From a bacterium (GTDB taxonomy: Bacteria; Actinomycetota; Acidimicrobiia; Spongiisociales; Spongiisociaceae), in the NCBI GenBank assembly GCA_026710435.1, contig JAPOQZ010000250.1, positions 1-34,230 of the forward strand: a stretch of DNA of 34,230 bases. Reading direction: 5' to 3'. Position 1 is the first letter of the stretch; each line of letters begins with the position of its first letter. The notes under the pieces were generated by a model. The model was not told the DNA's origin. It was given only the letters and a program-made list of their open reading frames with translations, and did no database searches. Shown piece after piece: positions 8,395 to 17,639 of this stretch. Made by a program: the position numbers and the translations under genes.

Positions 8395-8823
8395 ATGTAT
8401 CTTAGCGTGCTCAAACTCGATACGGAACTCCCGACGCCTCGACGTGCCCATCCGGATGATGCCGGTCTCGATCTCTATGCGCGCCATCCCGGCCGACTGG
8501 CTCCGGGAGAGCGCGCCACGATCGACACAGGGATCGCGGTGGCCATCCCAACCGGTCATGCGGGCTTGGTATTGCCACGCAGCGGCTTGGCCTCCCGGTT
8601 CGGTATCGGGCTCGTCAACGGGCCGGGGTTGATAGACTCGGGCTATCGGGGAGAGATCAGGGTCGTGCTGGTGAACCTCGGCAGGGAACGGTTCACGATC
8701 GCCCGGGGAGACCGCATCGCTCAGTTGGTGGTCGTTCCGGTCGCGCTGGTCGAGGTGGAGACGGTACAATCTCTGGAGGGTTCCGAGCGTGGACAGCGAG
8801 GATTCGGTTCGTCCGGACGCTGA
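8395..8823 (+). CDS. dut: dUTP diphosphatase
   Basis: Hydrolyses dUTP to dUMP and pyrophosphate, keeping uracil out of DNA and feeding thymidylate synthesis. 142 residues with all five trimeric dUTPase motifs: DDAGLDLYA, PRSGLA, GLIDSGYRGEI, GDRIAQLVV, and the C-terminal RGQRGFGSSG arm that closes over the active site. It starts at ATG 8395. It stands alone, divergent from the membrane protein gene and 55 bp before a tRNA-Gly gene. Confidence 0.95.
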   Translation: MYLSVLKLDTELPTPRRAHPDDAGLDLYARHPGRLAPGERATIDTGIAVAIPTGHAGLVLPRSGLASRFGIGLVNGPGLIDSGYRGEIRVVLVNLGRERFTIARGDRIAQLVVVPVALVEVETVQSLEGSERGQRGFGSSGR

Positions 8824-8878
8824 TCCTGGTTCGCCCGGTTGCGTGTGTCCGGATAGCAGCCGCTAGACTGGCCGCAGT

Positions 8879-8951
8879 GCGGAAGTAGCTCAGTTGGTAG
8901 AGCGCAACCTTGCCAAGGTTGAGGTCGCGGGTTCGAATCCCGTCTTCCGCT
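8879..8951 (+). tRNA. tRNA-Gly(GCC)
   Basis: 73-nt cloverleaf. The acceptor stem GCGGAAG pairs with CTTCCGC, the anticodon arm is AACCTTGCCAAGGTT with anticodon GCC, and the T arm is GCGGGTTCGAATCCCGT. CCA is not encoded. Confidence 0.96.
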
Positions 8952-9013
8952 CGGATTCGGATGGTTCCTGTCAGGGACCCGGATACCAAGCCTCGATTGG
9001 GAAACGAGCACAC

Positions 9014-9084
9014 GGCGACGTGGCCGAGTGGCTAGGCACAGCTCTGCAAAAGCTGCTACACCGGTTCGATTCCGGTCGTCGCCT
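9014..9084 (+). tRNA. tRNA-Cys(GCA)
   Basis: 71-nt cloverleaf. The acceptor stem GGCGACG pairs with CGTCGCC, the discriminator is U73 as expected for Cys, and the anticodon is GCA in CAGCTCTGCAAAAGCTG. CCA is not encoded. It lies 62 bp after tRNA-Gly, probably on one transcript. Confidence 0.96.
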
Positions 9085-9096
9085 CAACGGAACGGA

Positions 9097-9171
9097 GGGC
9101 GCTTAGCTCAGGGGAAGAGCGCTTCCTTGACGCGGAAGAGGTCACAGGTTCAAATCCTGTAGCGCCCACCA
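9097..9171 (+). tRNA. tRNA-Val(GAC)
   Basis: The acceptor stem GGGCGCT pairs with AGCGCCC, and the anticodon GAC sits in CTTCCTTGACGCGGAAG. This is the only one of the four tRNAs here with an encoded CCA (9169-9171). It lies 12 bp after tRNA-Cys. Confidence 0.96.
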
Positions 9172-9363
9172 ATGCCCCCCGGCTTCCATACAACCCGCAG
9201 TTGCCAACTTGTATTCTTCATCTCCCGTCCACTTGAGATGATCGACTTCACACCTTCTTTCCGGTATCACCTAATATGCTGTTAATGTACGTTCTCACGG
9301 TCGAGCACGATTGTATTGAGGGCTCGACCTCGGAAAGGTCGATAGTTAGAGAAGGGATATTTC

Positions 9364-9759
9364 ATGGCCTTGAGCGATGAACATAAGGCAGCTCTCGCGA
9401 AGGGTAGAGCCGAAGCCCGCACAGTGAGGGCTTACCTTGACGCGCTGACCACGAAGAAGCCCAGGGGGGCTATGAGCAGCGCTGCTCTGCAGGAACGCTT
9501 GGACCGTCTGACCAGCCAGATCGAAGCGGAAGAGAACTCGCTGAAGCGCTTACAACTCATCCAGCAGCGTTTCGATGTTGAGGATAAGCTCAAGGCGATG
9601 GACGATTCTGTTGATTATGAAGCCCTCGAGGCTGATTTTGTAGCTGCCGCAGCTTCTTATTCTCAGCGCAAGGGCATCACCTACAGTGCGTGGAGGACGG
9701 CTGGCGTTGCTCCCAACGTGTTGAAGGCTTCGGGTATTCGTCGTACTCGACGGACCTGA
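9364..9759 (+). CDS. Conserved hypothetical protein
   Basis: 131 residues, function unknown. The N-terminal half is charged and helical, with a likely coiled coil (LQERLDRLTSQIEAEENSLK). The C-terminal half carries SYSQRKGITYSAWR, AGVAPNVLKASGI and a basic RRTRRT tail. That last block resembles small conserved actinobacterial proteins, and the basic end hints at nucleic acid binding; both points are from memory and unproven. It starts with ATG behind GAGAAGGG. A leader inverted repeat GGTCGAGC (9299-9306) / GCTCGACC (9322-9329) lies in its 5' UTR. Confidence 0.75.
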   Translation: MALSDEHKAALAKGRAEARTVRAYLDALTTKKPRGAMSSAALQERLDRLTSQIEAEENSLKRLQLIQQRFDVEDKLKAMDDSVDYEALEADFVAAAASYSQRKGITYSAWRTAGVAPNVLKASGIRRTRRT

Positions 9760-9870
9760 TCTCAGGTCCAGTCTGATCCGGAAGCACAGCGCTCCGGTCA
9801 GTCGTTTGGGCTGGTGTATCGTTCCACCATCGCAGCCCAAGCTTCCAACAGGTCATTCCCTTGGAGAAGC

Positions 9871-10239
9871 CTACGACCATCCGAGTTCGTGAAGACGGCG
9901 TTCATCAATGCCCAAGTGGTGGGCTATCTCGTGGAGGACGGTTCGGCGGATCTCTGTAACTGTTTCCTGCCTGTCCAGTCCTAGGGCTAGGTGTGCGTTG
10001 ACATAGATGGAGATCCGGTCAGGTAGCACGCCTGCGTAGTCGATGCCCCTGTCGAGTAACGAAACGCCCTCGAATAGGCCCAAGAGATCCGCATTGTCGG
10101 TATCGCACTCTTCTACGACAATCGTGAGGTTGTCCAAGCGGTCGTAGATCTCGTCCGGTAGCTCGTCAAGCACTTCGGCAACGACCCCCTCGAAGAATTC
10201 CGGTGTCTTCCACGAGTGAGGATTCACATCACTGTTCAT
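9871..10239 (-). CDS. Minimal zinc metallopeptidase family protein
   Basis: 122 residues. The C-terminal motif HEIAHHLGID followed by HELGW is the HExxH zinc site plus the GW ending typical of the short Zincin_1 (DUF1025) metallopeptidase family. The N-terminal half (ELPDEIYDRLDNLTIVVEE) and the YVNAHLAL segment also fit that family. No signal peptide is present, so it is cytoplasmic. The physiological substrate of the family is not established. It is convergent with the conserved hypothetical gene at 9364-9759. Confidence 0.85.
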   Translation of the reverse strand: MNSDVNPHSWKTPEFFEGVVAEVLDELPDEIYDRLDNLTIVVEECDTDNADLLGLFEGVSLLDRGIDYAGVLPDRISIYVNAHLALGLDRQETVTEIRRTVLHEIAHHLGIDERRLHELGWS

Positions 10240-10465
10240 TCTGTTCCCGAGAACCTTGCCATCAGGTGAGAGTATCCGACTTGACCTGGTCGTCTAATCC
10301 CGGCACGGGGCGAATCATATGACAAACCCGTTCACTCTGCTCCGGCAGCTCGCCCCGGGCCCAGCCTTCCGGGCGTGGGGGCCGAGATACACGGTGGCCG
10401 GTGCGGCTATCTCTTTGCAGGCCAAGTATCGGCACCCCCCTCGGTCTACTACAATCGCAGCTTGC

Positions 10466-10537
10466 GGGCGCTTAGCTCAGCGGGAGAGCGCTGCCTTCAC
10501 ACGGCAGAGGTCACTGGTTCGATCCCAGTAGCGCCCA
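10466..10537 (+). tRNA. tRNA-Val(CAC)
   Basis: 72-nt cloverleaf. The acceptor stem GGGCGCT pairs with AGCGCCC, and the anticodon CAC sits in CTGCCTTCACACGGCAG. It is close in sequence to tRNA-Val(GAC) at 9097, suggesting local duplication, but it lacks the encoded CCA. Confidence 0.95.
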
Positions 10538-10743
10538 CTCCGATTCGTCGTCCGAGACCTCGGCGAGGGGCCAAGTCTCGCTAGCGGCGCCTCGTGGCGC
10601 TTGGAGAGAAGTGGAAATCCTCGACAGTGGCGTGATCGTGTCGTAGGCTTGGACTGTGTTGGGGGTACGGGTACGTAGGCTGCGGAATCCGATACCCTCA
10701 CAAGAAATGATGTGGGCATTCCCTGGTCAATGAAGGAGCTGCC

Positions 10744-11451
10744 GTGAGAAAGCTTGTTCTGCTCTTAGCCGCTGTGATGCTCTTGGCCGTTGCCTGTGGA
10801 GGGGACGAGGAACCGACGGATTCCACCCTGGATTCCTCCCTTCCCACTACCACTATCGCGCGGCCGACCACGACGTCTGCGCCCAGTACGCCGACCACCA
10901 GCCCGGTTGCCACAACGGCCGCAGAGGTTCAGCCCGGGGCGGATGAGGTTGTCGAGCCCACCACCACGCAGCCTGCTCAGGTGCAGCGGATCGATGCGGT
11001 CGTCACGCTCCGTGCTGTCGGCCCGATCCGGATCGGGATGACGGTCGACGAGGCGTCGTCGGAGTCCGGGGTGACTCTACGTCGAGACTTCGGCCGCCAA
11101 GCTACAGGGAGCTGCCACTACGTAACGCCGGGAGCCGCTTTGCCCGGAGTCTCGATTATGGTGGTCGACGATCTCGTCGCCCGAATCGAGATCGAATCGC
11201 CCAGTGACATTGGGACACGGTCGGGAGTGCGGATCGGGACCGCGGCTTCGAACCTGCGCGAGGTCTATCCCGACAACATTCAGGGAGCCAACGATGCGGT
11301 CCTCGACGGTGAGGGGCTGGCGTTCGTGCCCAACGACGATGTCGATTCCAACTTCCGGATCTACTTTGAGATCGAGGATGGACAGGTGGCACGCTACCGG
11401 GTGGGAGTCAAGCCCGCGATCGACTACCTCAGAGGCTGTCCGGAGGAGTGA
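10744..11451 (+). CDS. Putative lipoprotein
   Basis: 235 residues. It has a lipoprotein signal peptide with lipobox LAVAC (Cys18), then a Thr/Pro/Ser-rich linker to about residue 80, then a globular domain of about 150 residues (GPIRIGMTVDEASSESGV ... PAIDYLRGCPEE). The GPIRIGMT-type start resembles small secreted actinobacterial domains, but I cannot name its family or function. It is expected to sit on the outer face of the membrane. It starts with GTG behind AAGGAG and stands alone. Confidence 0.8.
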   Translation: MRKLVLLLAAVMLLAVACGGDEEPTDSTLDSSLPTTTIARPTTTSAPSTPTTSPVATTAAEVQPGADEVVEPTTTQPAQVQRIDAVVTLRAVGPIRIGMTVDEASSESGVTLRRDFGRQATGSCHYVTPGAALPGVSIMVVDDLVARIEIESPSDIGTRSGVRIGTAASNLREVYPDNIQGANDAVLDGEGLAFVPNDDVDSNFRIYFEIEDGQVARYRVGVKPAIDYLRGCPEE

Positions 11452-11557
11452 TCTCCGGCCGCTGGTCCCGAGAGCCGTGCTACGGAACGCGCGTAGCGTG
11501 AACACGCCGTAGCTAGCTAGTTGACCCCGGGCCGAGCCGACTGATTGCTGCACTCGA

Positions 11558-13195
11558 CTACCGGCTGTGTCTGTACCAGTCGACATAGTCGGGGGGCAGG
11601 TGTTCTTTCCCCAGGATCATGTCGGCAGCCCTTTCGGCGATCATCATCACAGGCGCGTAGATGTTCCCGTTGGTGATGGTGGGCATGACCGAGGCGTCCA
11701 CCACGCGGAGACCCGTGACGCCGTGAACCCTCAGCGAGTCTGGAGCAACCACGGACCGCGAGTCGGCGCCCATCCTTGCCGTACCACACGGATGGAGGGC
11801 GGTCTCAGCGTCCCTGGCCACCCAAGCGATGATCTCCCCGTCGGTGCGGATGTCGGGGCCCGGTGACAACTCCCCTCCGTTGAATCGCTCGAACGCGGGT
11901 TGGTTGAGCACGTGGCGCACGAACCGGACCGCCTCCACCCATTCCTCGCGGTCAGCCGGAGTTGACAGGTAGTTGAACTGAAGTCCCGGCTTGTCGAACG
12001 GGTCGGGGGACTTCAGGAACAATCTCCCCCGGGAATTCGAGTACATGGGTCCCACATGAACCTGGTAACCGTGGCCCCCGGCGGGGACCGAGCCGTCGTA
12101 GCGGATCGCGATGGGCAGGAAGTGGAGCATCAGGTTCGGGTAGGCGACTTCTGGGTTGCTGCGCACGAACCCACCGGCTTCGAAGTGGTTGCTGGTTCCG
12201 GGACCGCGGCGAAACAGCCATTGGAGCCCGATCATGGGCTTCCTCCACCAGGCCAACTGAGATTGCAGGGACACCGGCAGCTTCGACGCGTACTGGACGT
12301 ACACCTCGAGATGGTCCTGGAGATTCTGGCCGACACCAGGTAGGTCCTCCACGACATCGATTCCGAAGCGCTCCAGATGAGAGGAGGGACCCAGCCCGGA
12401 GAGCATGAGCAGTTGTGGCGTATTGATGGCGCCTCCGCAGACGATCACCTCCCTGGCGGCGACCCGGTGGATGGCTCGGCTCTTGCGATACTCGGCTCCG
12501 GTGGCGCGGTTCCCTGCGAATAGGATCCGGGTGACATGCGTGCCGGTCACGACCCGCAGGTTGGGTCGACGGATTATCGGATGCAGGTAGGCACGAGCGG
12601 CACTCAGTCGACGGCCCCGGTGGCGGTTGGCGTCGAACGCCGCGAAGCCTTCCTGCCGGTAACCGTTTACGTCCGGTGTACGCTGGATGCCGGCCTGCTC
12701 GCCCGCTTCGAAGAAGGCTCGGAACAGGGGATTGTCAGCCGGACCGCGTTCCAGGATCAACGGACCCGATCCACCCCGGTACCGGTCGGTACCTGCCAGG
12801 GTTGTCTCGAGCCGCTTGAAATAGGGTAGGCAATGGGCGTAGTCCCACTTGTCCATACCGGGGGCTGCGGCCCACTTCTCGTAGTCCATAGGATTGCCCC
12901 GCTGGAAGATCATCCCGTTGATGGAACTCGACCCTCCGAGGACCTTGCCTCGTGCGTGGTAGATCCGCCGCCCTCCCATGTGGGGCTCTGGCTCCGATTC
13001 GTATTGCCAGTCGTAGAACCTGGAGCCAATCGGATAGGTGAGCGCGGCCGGCATGTGGATGAAGACGTCCCAGCGGTAGTCGCGCCTCCCCGCTTCGAGC
13101 ACCAGTACCCGGTTCGACGGATCTTCGCTGAGACGGGCGGCTAGGGCACAACCGGCCGAGCCCCCGCCGACTATTACGAAGTCGTAGACCGTCAT
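11558..13195 (-). CDS. GMC-family FAD oxidoreductase (choline dehydrogenase-like)
   Basis: 545 residues, normal for the choline/alcohol dehydrogenase group of GMC flavoenzymes. The N-terminal dinucleotide fold has [14 protein letters not shown]. The GMC signature region is [18 protein letters not shown]. The C-terminal catalytic block has His468 in [10 protein letters not shown] and Asn509/Asn511 in ITNGNIY. The likely reaction is oxidation of a small alcohol; choline to betaine aldehyde is plausible beside a carnitine-to-betaine operon, but substrate cannot be read from the sequence. It starts within the stop of the MFS gene (ATGA), so the two are co-transcribed. Confidence 0.88.
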   Translation of the reverse strand: MTVYDFVIVGGGSAGCALAARLSEDPSNRVLVLEAGRRDYRWDVFIHMPAALTYPIGSRFYDWQYESEPEPHMGGRRIYHARGKVLGGSSSINGMIFQRGNPMDYEKWAAAPGMDKWDYAHCLPYFKRLETTLAGTDRYRGGSGPLILERGPADNPLFRAFFEAGEQAGIQRTPDVNGYRQEGFAAFDANRHRGRRLSAARAYLHPIIRRPNLRVVTGTHVTRILFAGNRATGAEYRKSRAIHRVAAREVIVCGGAINTPQLLMLSGLGPSSHLERFGIDVVEDLPGVGQNLQDHLEVYVQYASKLPVSLQSQLAWWRKPMIGLQWLFRRGPGTSNHFEAGGFVRSNPEVAYPNLMLHFLPIAIRYDGSVPAGGHGYQVHVGPMYSNSRGRLFLKSPDPFDKPGLQFNYLSTPADREEWVEAVRFVRHVLNQPAFERFNGGELSPGPDIRTDGEIIAWVARDAETALHPCGTARMGADSRSVVAPDSLRVHGVTGLRVVDASVMPTITNGNIYAPVMMIAERAADMILGKEHLPPDYVDWYRHSR

Positions 13196-14511
13196 GTCTC
13201 GCTTCCCGACCGGCCCTTATCCGTTTGCCGGTTGACTCTGGGGCGTCGCCTCCTCCGGGCTGCTTGGAGGATGACGGTGCCGGCCCTGGCCGGGACCATG
13301 GTGAACGCCCGGCGCTCCTTGGCCGCCACGCCCTCATGGGTGAGGATACGCCATAGAGCGAAGCCCGTGATCCCGGCGTAGAGCACGGCTACGAACGTGT
13401 AGAGACCTGCCGGACCGGTGCTGTCCATTATCAAGGCGGCAACGATGGGCCCGAGGATGGCGCCCACGCCTGTGACGTAGGAGACGACGCGGCTCACCCC
13501 CACGGCGGAACCCGGCGGAACGCGGTCGTTGATATGGCTAAGCGCCAGCGGGTACATCGGGAGGGCCATACCACCTACGAGGAAGGAGATGATCAGCGCC
13601 CACCAGCTTAGGGGTTCGATGTTGACCATCAACAGGCACGATCCGGCGGTCAGGAGCCCGACCGCCATTATCACGCGACGCCGTCCGACCCGGTCGGAGA
13701 TCATTCCTATCGGCCCTTGCAGAAAGACGCTCCCGACGATTGCGCTGGACATGAACACCGCGATACGGTCCACGCTCATACCAACCCGCGCTCCGTACAC
13801 GGCGCCCAGGCTCAACAGTGCGGCCACTCCAACACCCTGGCCGAAGGCGGCCGCCAGCCCCGACGGTGCGGCTTCCCAGACCCGCCTGACGGGAAGCCTG
13901 TCGGGAACGGGCAGCCGGGGTCCTGGTGCGGTCGAGAGCGTGATGGGGATTACCGCCACCGAGACGAGGATGGATGCGAGGATGAACAGGATGACTCCCG
14001 ACGGATCGGCCAGCGTCAGCAGCATCTGGCCGAGCGCCATCCCCCCCATGAGAACCACCATGTAGGCGGCGAGCAGGCGACCGCGAGTGCGGTTGGTGCT
14101 TGCGTCGTTGAGCCAACTCTCCGCCACGATGAACAGGCCGCACATGGAGAAGCCGGTCACGAGGCGAGCGCCGCTCCAGACCACGGGTGAGGCGGTGACG
14201 ATGTAGATGAGGGTGGCTGTCGAGGCTAGCGAGGCGAGAGCTGCGTATACCCGGATGTGGCCCACGAGCACGACGAGGCGGGGGGTCACCGCGGCTCCGA
14301 TCAGGAATCCTGCGTAGTAGAAGGCCAGTACGAGTCCGGTTGTTGAGGTTGCGAAGCCCTCGAGTTCGGCACGGACACCGAGGAGCGGATTGAGGACACC
14401 GTTGCCCAGCATCACGAGCAGTGCCGCGGACAGCAGCCCCCACGCTCCCAGCACCGTTTGGGTGGTCGAGCCGGGCGCGGAGGTGTGGGCAGACTTGGCG
14501 GGGGACTTCAT
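13192..14511 (-). CDS. MFS transporter
   Basis: 439 residues with about 12 hydrophobic segments and the MFS loop motif between TM8 and TM9 ([13 protein letters not shown]). The C-terminal cytoplasmic tail is Arg-rich. Substrate unknown. Translational coupling (ATGA overlap) to the GMC oxidoreductase suggests it handles the same substrate. It is the first gene of this two-gene minus-strand unit. A perfect 19-bp palindrome lies 44 bp upstream of its start and may be the operator. Confidence 0.88.
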   Translation of the reverse strand: MKSPAKSAHTSAPGSTTQTVLGAWGLLSAALLVMLGNGVLNPLLGVRAELEGFATSTTGLVLAFYYAGFLIGAAVTPRLVVLVGHIRVYAALASLASTATLIYIVTASPVVWSGARLVTGFSMCGLFIVAESWLNDASTNRTRGRLLAAYMVVLMGGMALGQMLLTLADPSGVILFILASILVSVAVIPITLSTAPGPRLPVPDRLPVRRVWEAAPSGLAAAFGQGVGVAALLSLGAVYGARVGMSVDRIAVFMSSAIVGSVFLQGPIGMISDRVGRRRVIMAVGLLTAGSCLLMVNIEPLSWWALIISFLVGGMALPMYPLALSHINDRVPPGSAVGVSRVVSYVTGVGAILGPIVAALIMDSTGPAGLYTFVAVLYAGITGFALWRILTHEGVAAKERRAFTMVPARAGTVILQAARRRRRPRVNRQTDKGRSGSET

Positions 14512-14554
14512 GGCTTCACCAACTGTGAGGTAAGGAATCGAGAGACCTGTCGGG

Positions 14555-14573
14555 TTCCACCAGAGTGGTGGAA
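14555..14573. promoter_or_regulatory. Perfect palindrome upstream of the MFS-GMC unit
   Basis: TTCCACCA-GAG-TGGTGGAA has 8-bp perfect arms around a 3-bp centre, in the 288-bp stretch (14512-14799) between the MFS start and the end of the CaiD-like gene. I see no gene in that stretch. A repressor operator for the MFS-GMC unit is the simplest reading; the regulator is unknown. Confidence 0.6.
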
Positions 14574-14799
14574 GAGAACGGCGTGCCGGTCACGGTTGGG
14601 CCAGCTACTCCTCCTAGTTATGGTAACAAGCCCAACGCACTAACCATTCCCCCTCAGCTCCCGAAATGTCCGGAGATGCGGGCATCGGAGCAACCTTCCC
14701 ATGATGATGCGCCCGGTCTTCCTGCCGGACTTCCTCGTAAGCCTCGCCGTTACGTCAACGTGGTCGGGACCATTTGCCGAGACCCACAGGTTGCCTGGA

Positions 14800-15582
14800 T
14801 CAGCGTCCCCTCCAGACGGGATCGCGCTTCTCGGCGAAGGCTCGCGGGCCCTCCTCGGCGTCTTCGGAAGCCAGCATGCGCCGGTACGACTCGATCTCAC
14901 CTGACCGCATGAGTGCCAATCCCTCCTGGACAGTCCTGGCTTCGGTCCTTTGCCGGATGTCGAGGATCGCGGCTACCGCGAGCGGGGCCAGTGCGACGAT
15001 GCGGTCTGCCATGCCGCGAGCCGTATCCAGGAGTTCGGGGGAGGCAACCACCTCGTTCACCAGTCCGAACTGCAATGCCTCCGGAGCGGTCAGCCGGCGC
15101 CCGGCGATCAGCATTTCGGTGGCCAGGGGCCCCGGCAGCAGTTTCGGAAGCCGGACGGTTCCGGCATCGGGGATCACGCCCACCGCAGCCTCCGGAAGGA
15201 AGAACGTTGCATGGTCCGCGGCCACGACGAGGTCGGACGACATGACGAGTTCGAAGCCACCTCCCACCGCCATACCGTTGACCGCGGCGATCACGGGTTT
15301 GTCCAGGCCGGGGAGTTCCGGGAAGCCGCCGAACCCTCCCGCCCCGTAGTCACTCTCGTAGGCCTCGCCCTCGGCGGCGGCCGCCAGGTCCCAGCCGGCG
15401 CAGAAGAAGCGCTCTCCTGTTCCGGTGAAGATCGCCACCCTCAGCCCGGGATCGTCCCTGAACGACGTGAAGACCTCTCCGAGCAAGCGGCTGGTCGCCG
15501 CGTCGATAGCGTTGGCTCTGGGTCGATCCAGTGTGACCTCGAGCACAGCTTCTCTCCGGGACACGCGGACGGCCTCGTTCAC
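14800..15582 (-). CDS. Enoyl-CoA hydratase, crotonobetainyl-CoA hydratase (CaiD)-like
   Basis: 260 residues of crotonase fold. It follows E. coli CaiD closely: LDRPRANAIDAATS, GEVFTSFRDDPGLRVAI, FFCAGWDLAAAAEGEA, GLDKPVIAAVNG, SEDAEEGPRAFAEKRDPVWRGR. CaiD hydrates crotonobetainyl-CoA to L-carnitinyl-CoA. The start is taken as GTG at 15582, overlapping the ligase stop (GTGA); the longer frame to 15627 runs inside the ligase gene. It is the last gene of the carnitine operon. The strong CaiD likeness is the main reason to assign this operon to carnitine-type substrates on the CoA side. Confidence 0.87.
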   Translation of the reverse strand: MNEAVRVSRREAVLEVTLDRPRANAIDAATSRLLGEVFTSFRDDPGLRVAIFTGTGERFFCAGWDLAAAAEGEAYESDYGAGGFGGFPELPGLDKPVIAAVNGMAVGGGFELVMSSDLVVAADHATFFLPEAAVGVIPDAGTVRLPKLLPGPLATEMLIAGRRLTAPEALQFGLVNEVVASPELLDTARGMADRIVALAPLAVAAILDIRQRTEARTVQEGLALMRSGEIESYRRMLASEDAEEGPRAFAEKRDPVWRGR

Positions 15583-17639
15583 GAGGGGTTCTCCGCTCGC
15601 GCTGTCGCCAGCGCGTCCACTGCCCACACCTCATCGGGTGTCAGGACAAGCGGGTTGATCTCGACCTCGACGAGGTTCGGACGGTCCGCGAGGAGGGCCC
15701 CGAGCCGGTCGATCACCGTCGCCAGTCTCCCCGCATCGATACCCGGAGGACCGTGGGTGTCTGCAAGATGCCTGGCGATTCTCAATCCGGCAAGCCTGTC
15801 GGCGAGAACTTCGGACGACGTGGGGAGCAGCAAGGTCAGGGTGTCGGCGAGGAGTTCTACCCTTGTCCCTCCCGCCCCGACGGTCAGCACCTGCCCGATG
15901 GTGCTCTCGTGACGGACGGACAGCAGCAACTCGGCAACGACACCGGTTACCTGCTCCTCCACGAGGACGCGCCTCCCTCCGTCGCCCAGCCGACCGACGG
16001 CGTGGGCCAGTTCGTCACTGGTTGAGATGCCGGTCACGACGCCCTCCAGGACGCTCTTGTGGTCTGGACCGACCATCTTGGCAACGACAGGGAATCGGAG
16101 GTGACCGGGTGGCGAGAAGCCGTCGGCGGGGCGGGGAGCTGCCAACACGATCCCCTCGGGTACCGGGATCCCCGCGTCCCGCAACAACGCCTTGGAGGAC
16201 GGTTCGTCGAGGGTCGTCGCTTTCCCCGCGAATGCTCGCGACGGGGAGTGCAGGGAAGGCGGTCGGCTCCCGAACCAGCGTCCCGCCGCGGCCGCGGCCG
16301 CGGCGGCTGCGAGCGCCTCGTCGATCGAGTATGCGACGGCGAGGCCGTGGCTGGATGCGTACTCTCTGATCCGGTCCGGCAGGTTCTCCGGGAGGCTTGC
16401 CAAGGCGAGCCCTGGTGTGCCGGTGGCGATGACGGCGCTCTTGAATGCCTGCAGGCTAGGCCACCAATCCGAATCGTCACTTTCTTCTGACGGCCAGTCG
16501 ATAACCAGCAGAGCCGCGTCGAACCGGCCCCCGAGAACCTCCCTGAAGCACCGTTCGAGAGCGTCCCGGTCACCCCAGATGAACGTGTGGTAATCGAGGG
16601 GGTTGTTGGCAGTCGAATACGCCGACAGGCTCGCTTCCACCCGAGCGGCGTGGTCGGGTGGGAATGGCTCGAAGACCACCCGGTGGTGGGCGGCCCGGTC
16701 GGCCACCAGGGCCGCCTCGCCTCCTGAGCAGGACAGCGACACGAGCCGGTTTCCGGGTAGGGGGCCGACCGTGTGGAGGAACCCGAGGGTGGTGACGAAT
16801 CCGGCCAGAGAATCGGCGCCAATGACACCGTACCGCTCGAAGAGGGTGTCGTAAGCCTCCGCGGGGGCACTGAGGGCGGCGGTGTGCGATGCGGTGATCC
16901 GCTCTGATCGGTCGGTCTGTCCCGCCTTCAGCACCACGACCGGAGTCCGGGTCGCCTGGCAGGCCAGCGCAGCCCGGCCGAAGCCGACGGGGTCGATGAT
17001 CGACTCCAGGTAGAGACCCACCGCGGTCACCTCGGGTCGTCCGGCCAGGTACATGAGGCACTCCTCGGCGGTCACCGACGCCTGGTTACCGAGCGAGATG
17101 ACGTGGCTGAAGGAGACTCCTCTCCGGTTCATGGTTAGGTTCAGGGCGATGTTCCCCGACTGGCTGATCAGGGCCGGCCCGGAGTCCACGCGGCCACAGC
17201 CCTGCACGTCAGGCCAGAGGACTGCTCCGCTCCCCGCGTTGATCGTTCCGTAGCAGTTCGGACCTACCAGCGGCATGTCATGCCCGGCTGTGAGTTGTTC
17301 CTGAAGCCTGGCGCCCTCCGGGCCTGCCTCAGCGAAACCTGAGGCGTAGAGCACTGCCCCACCGCAACCCATGGCGGCGAGCAGGTGTACCACCTCGATG
17401 GTGACCCTCCGGTTGACAGCCACGAAGGCGGCATCGGGCACGCCGGGCAGATCGTCCAGTGAGGCATAGACCGGGCGGCCCGCCAGGGATCGCCGGGTCG
17501 GGTGGACCGGCCAGATCGGCCCATCGAACCCGAGCCGATCGGATTGACGGATGGCTCTGATAGCAGGGTCCCCCCCGAGCACCACGACGGTCCGGGGGTC
17601 GAGGAGGCGACCCAGGTCTCGGGAGGCTCCGTCCCTCAT
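15579..17639 (-). CDS. Acyl-CoA synthetase, NDP-forming
   Basis: 686 residues of the ADP-forming acyl-CoA synthetase family. Order: an N-terminal CoA-binding domain (about 10-130, LVGPNCYGTINAGSG), succinyl-CoA ligase-like domains with the phospho-His loop at His252 (ITASHTAALSAPAEAY), and a C-terminal ATP-grasp domain (about 475-686, ending VEINPLVLTPDEVWAVDALA). It would activate a carboxylate with ATP and CoA. By context that is gamma-butyrobetaine, crotonobetaine or carnitine, replacing the AMP-forming CaiC of enterobacteria. An alanine run near residue 445 comes from GCG/GCC repeats. It overlaps both neighbours by 4 nt. Confidence 0.88.
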   Translation of the reverse strand: MRDGASRDLGRLLDPRTVVVLGGDPAIRAIRQSDRLGFDGPIWPVHPTRRSLAGRPVYASLDDLPGVPDAAFVAVNRRVTIEVVHLLAAMGCGGAVLYASGFAEAGPEGARLQEQLTAGHDMPLVGPNCYGTINAGSGAVLWPDVQGCGRVDSGPALISQSGNIALNLTMNRRGVSFSHVISLGNQASVTAEECLMYLAGRPEVTAVGLYLESIIDPVGFGRAALACQATRTPVVVLKAGQTDRSERITASHTAALSAPAEAYDTLFERYGVIGADSLAGFVTTLGFLHTVGPLPGNRLVSLSCSGGEAALVADRAAHHRVVFEPFPPDHAARVEASLSAYSTANNPLDYHTFIWGDRDALERCFREVLGGRFDAALLVIDWPSEESDDSDWWPSLQAFKSAVIATGTPGLALASLPENLPDRIREYASSHGLAVAYSIDEALAAAAAAAAAGRWFGSRPPSLHSPSRAFAGKATTLDEPSSKALLRDAGIPVPEGIVLAAPRPADGFSPPGHLRFPVVAKMVGPDHKSVLEGVVTGISTSDELAHAVGRLGDGGRRVLVEEQVTGVVAELLLSVRHESTIGQVLTVGAGGTRVELLADTLTLLLPTSSEVLADRLAGLRIARHLADTHGPPGIDAGRLATVIDRLGALLADRPNLVEVEINPLVLTPDEVWAVDALATARAENPS

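Noticed and set aside
10319-10531. 70-codon open frame running into tRNA-Val(CAC)
   Set aside because: Overlaps the tRNA gene and has no recognisable features.
9097-10537. The two similar tRNA-Val ends as attachment sites of an island
   Set aside because: The DNA between them holds two ordinary conserved genes and no integrase; simple tRNA duplication explains the likeness.
16280-16320. GCGGCCGC-rich tract as a regulatory repeat
   Set aside because: It lies inside the ligase gene and simply encodes an alanine run.
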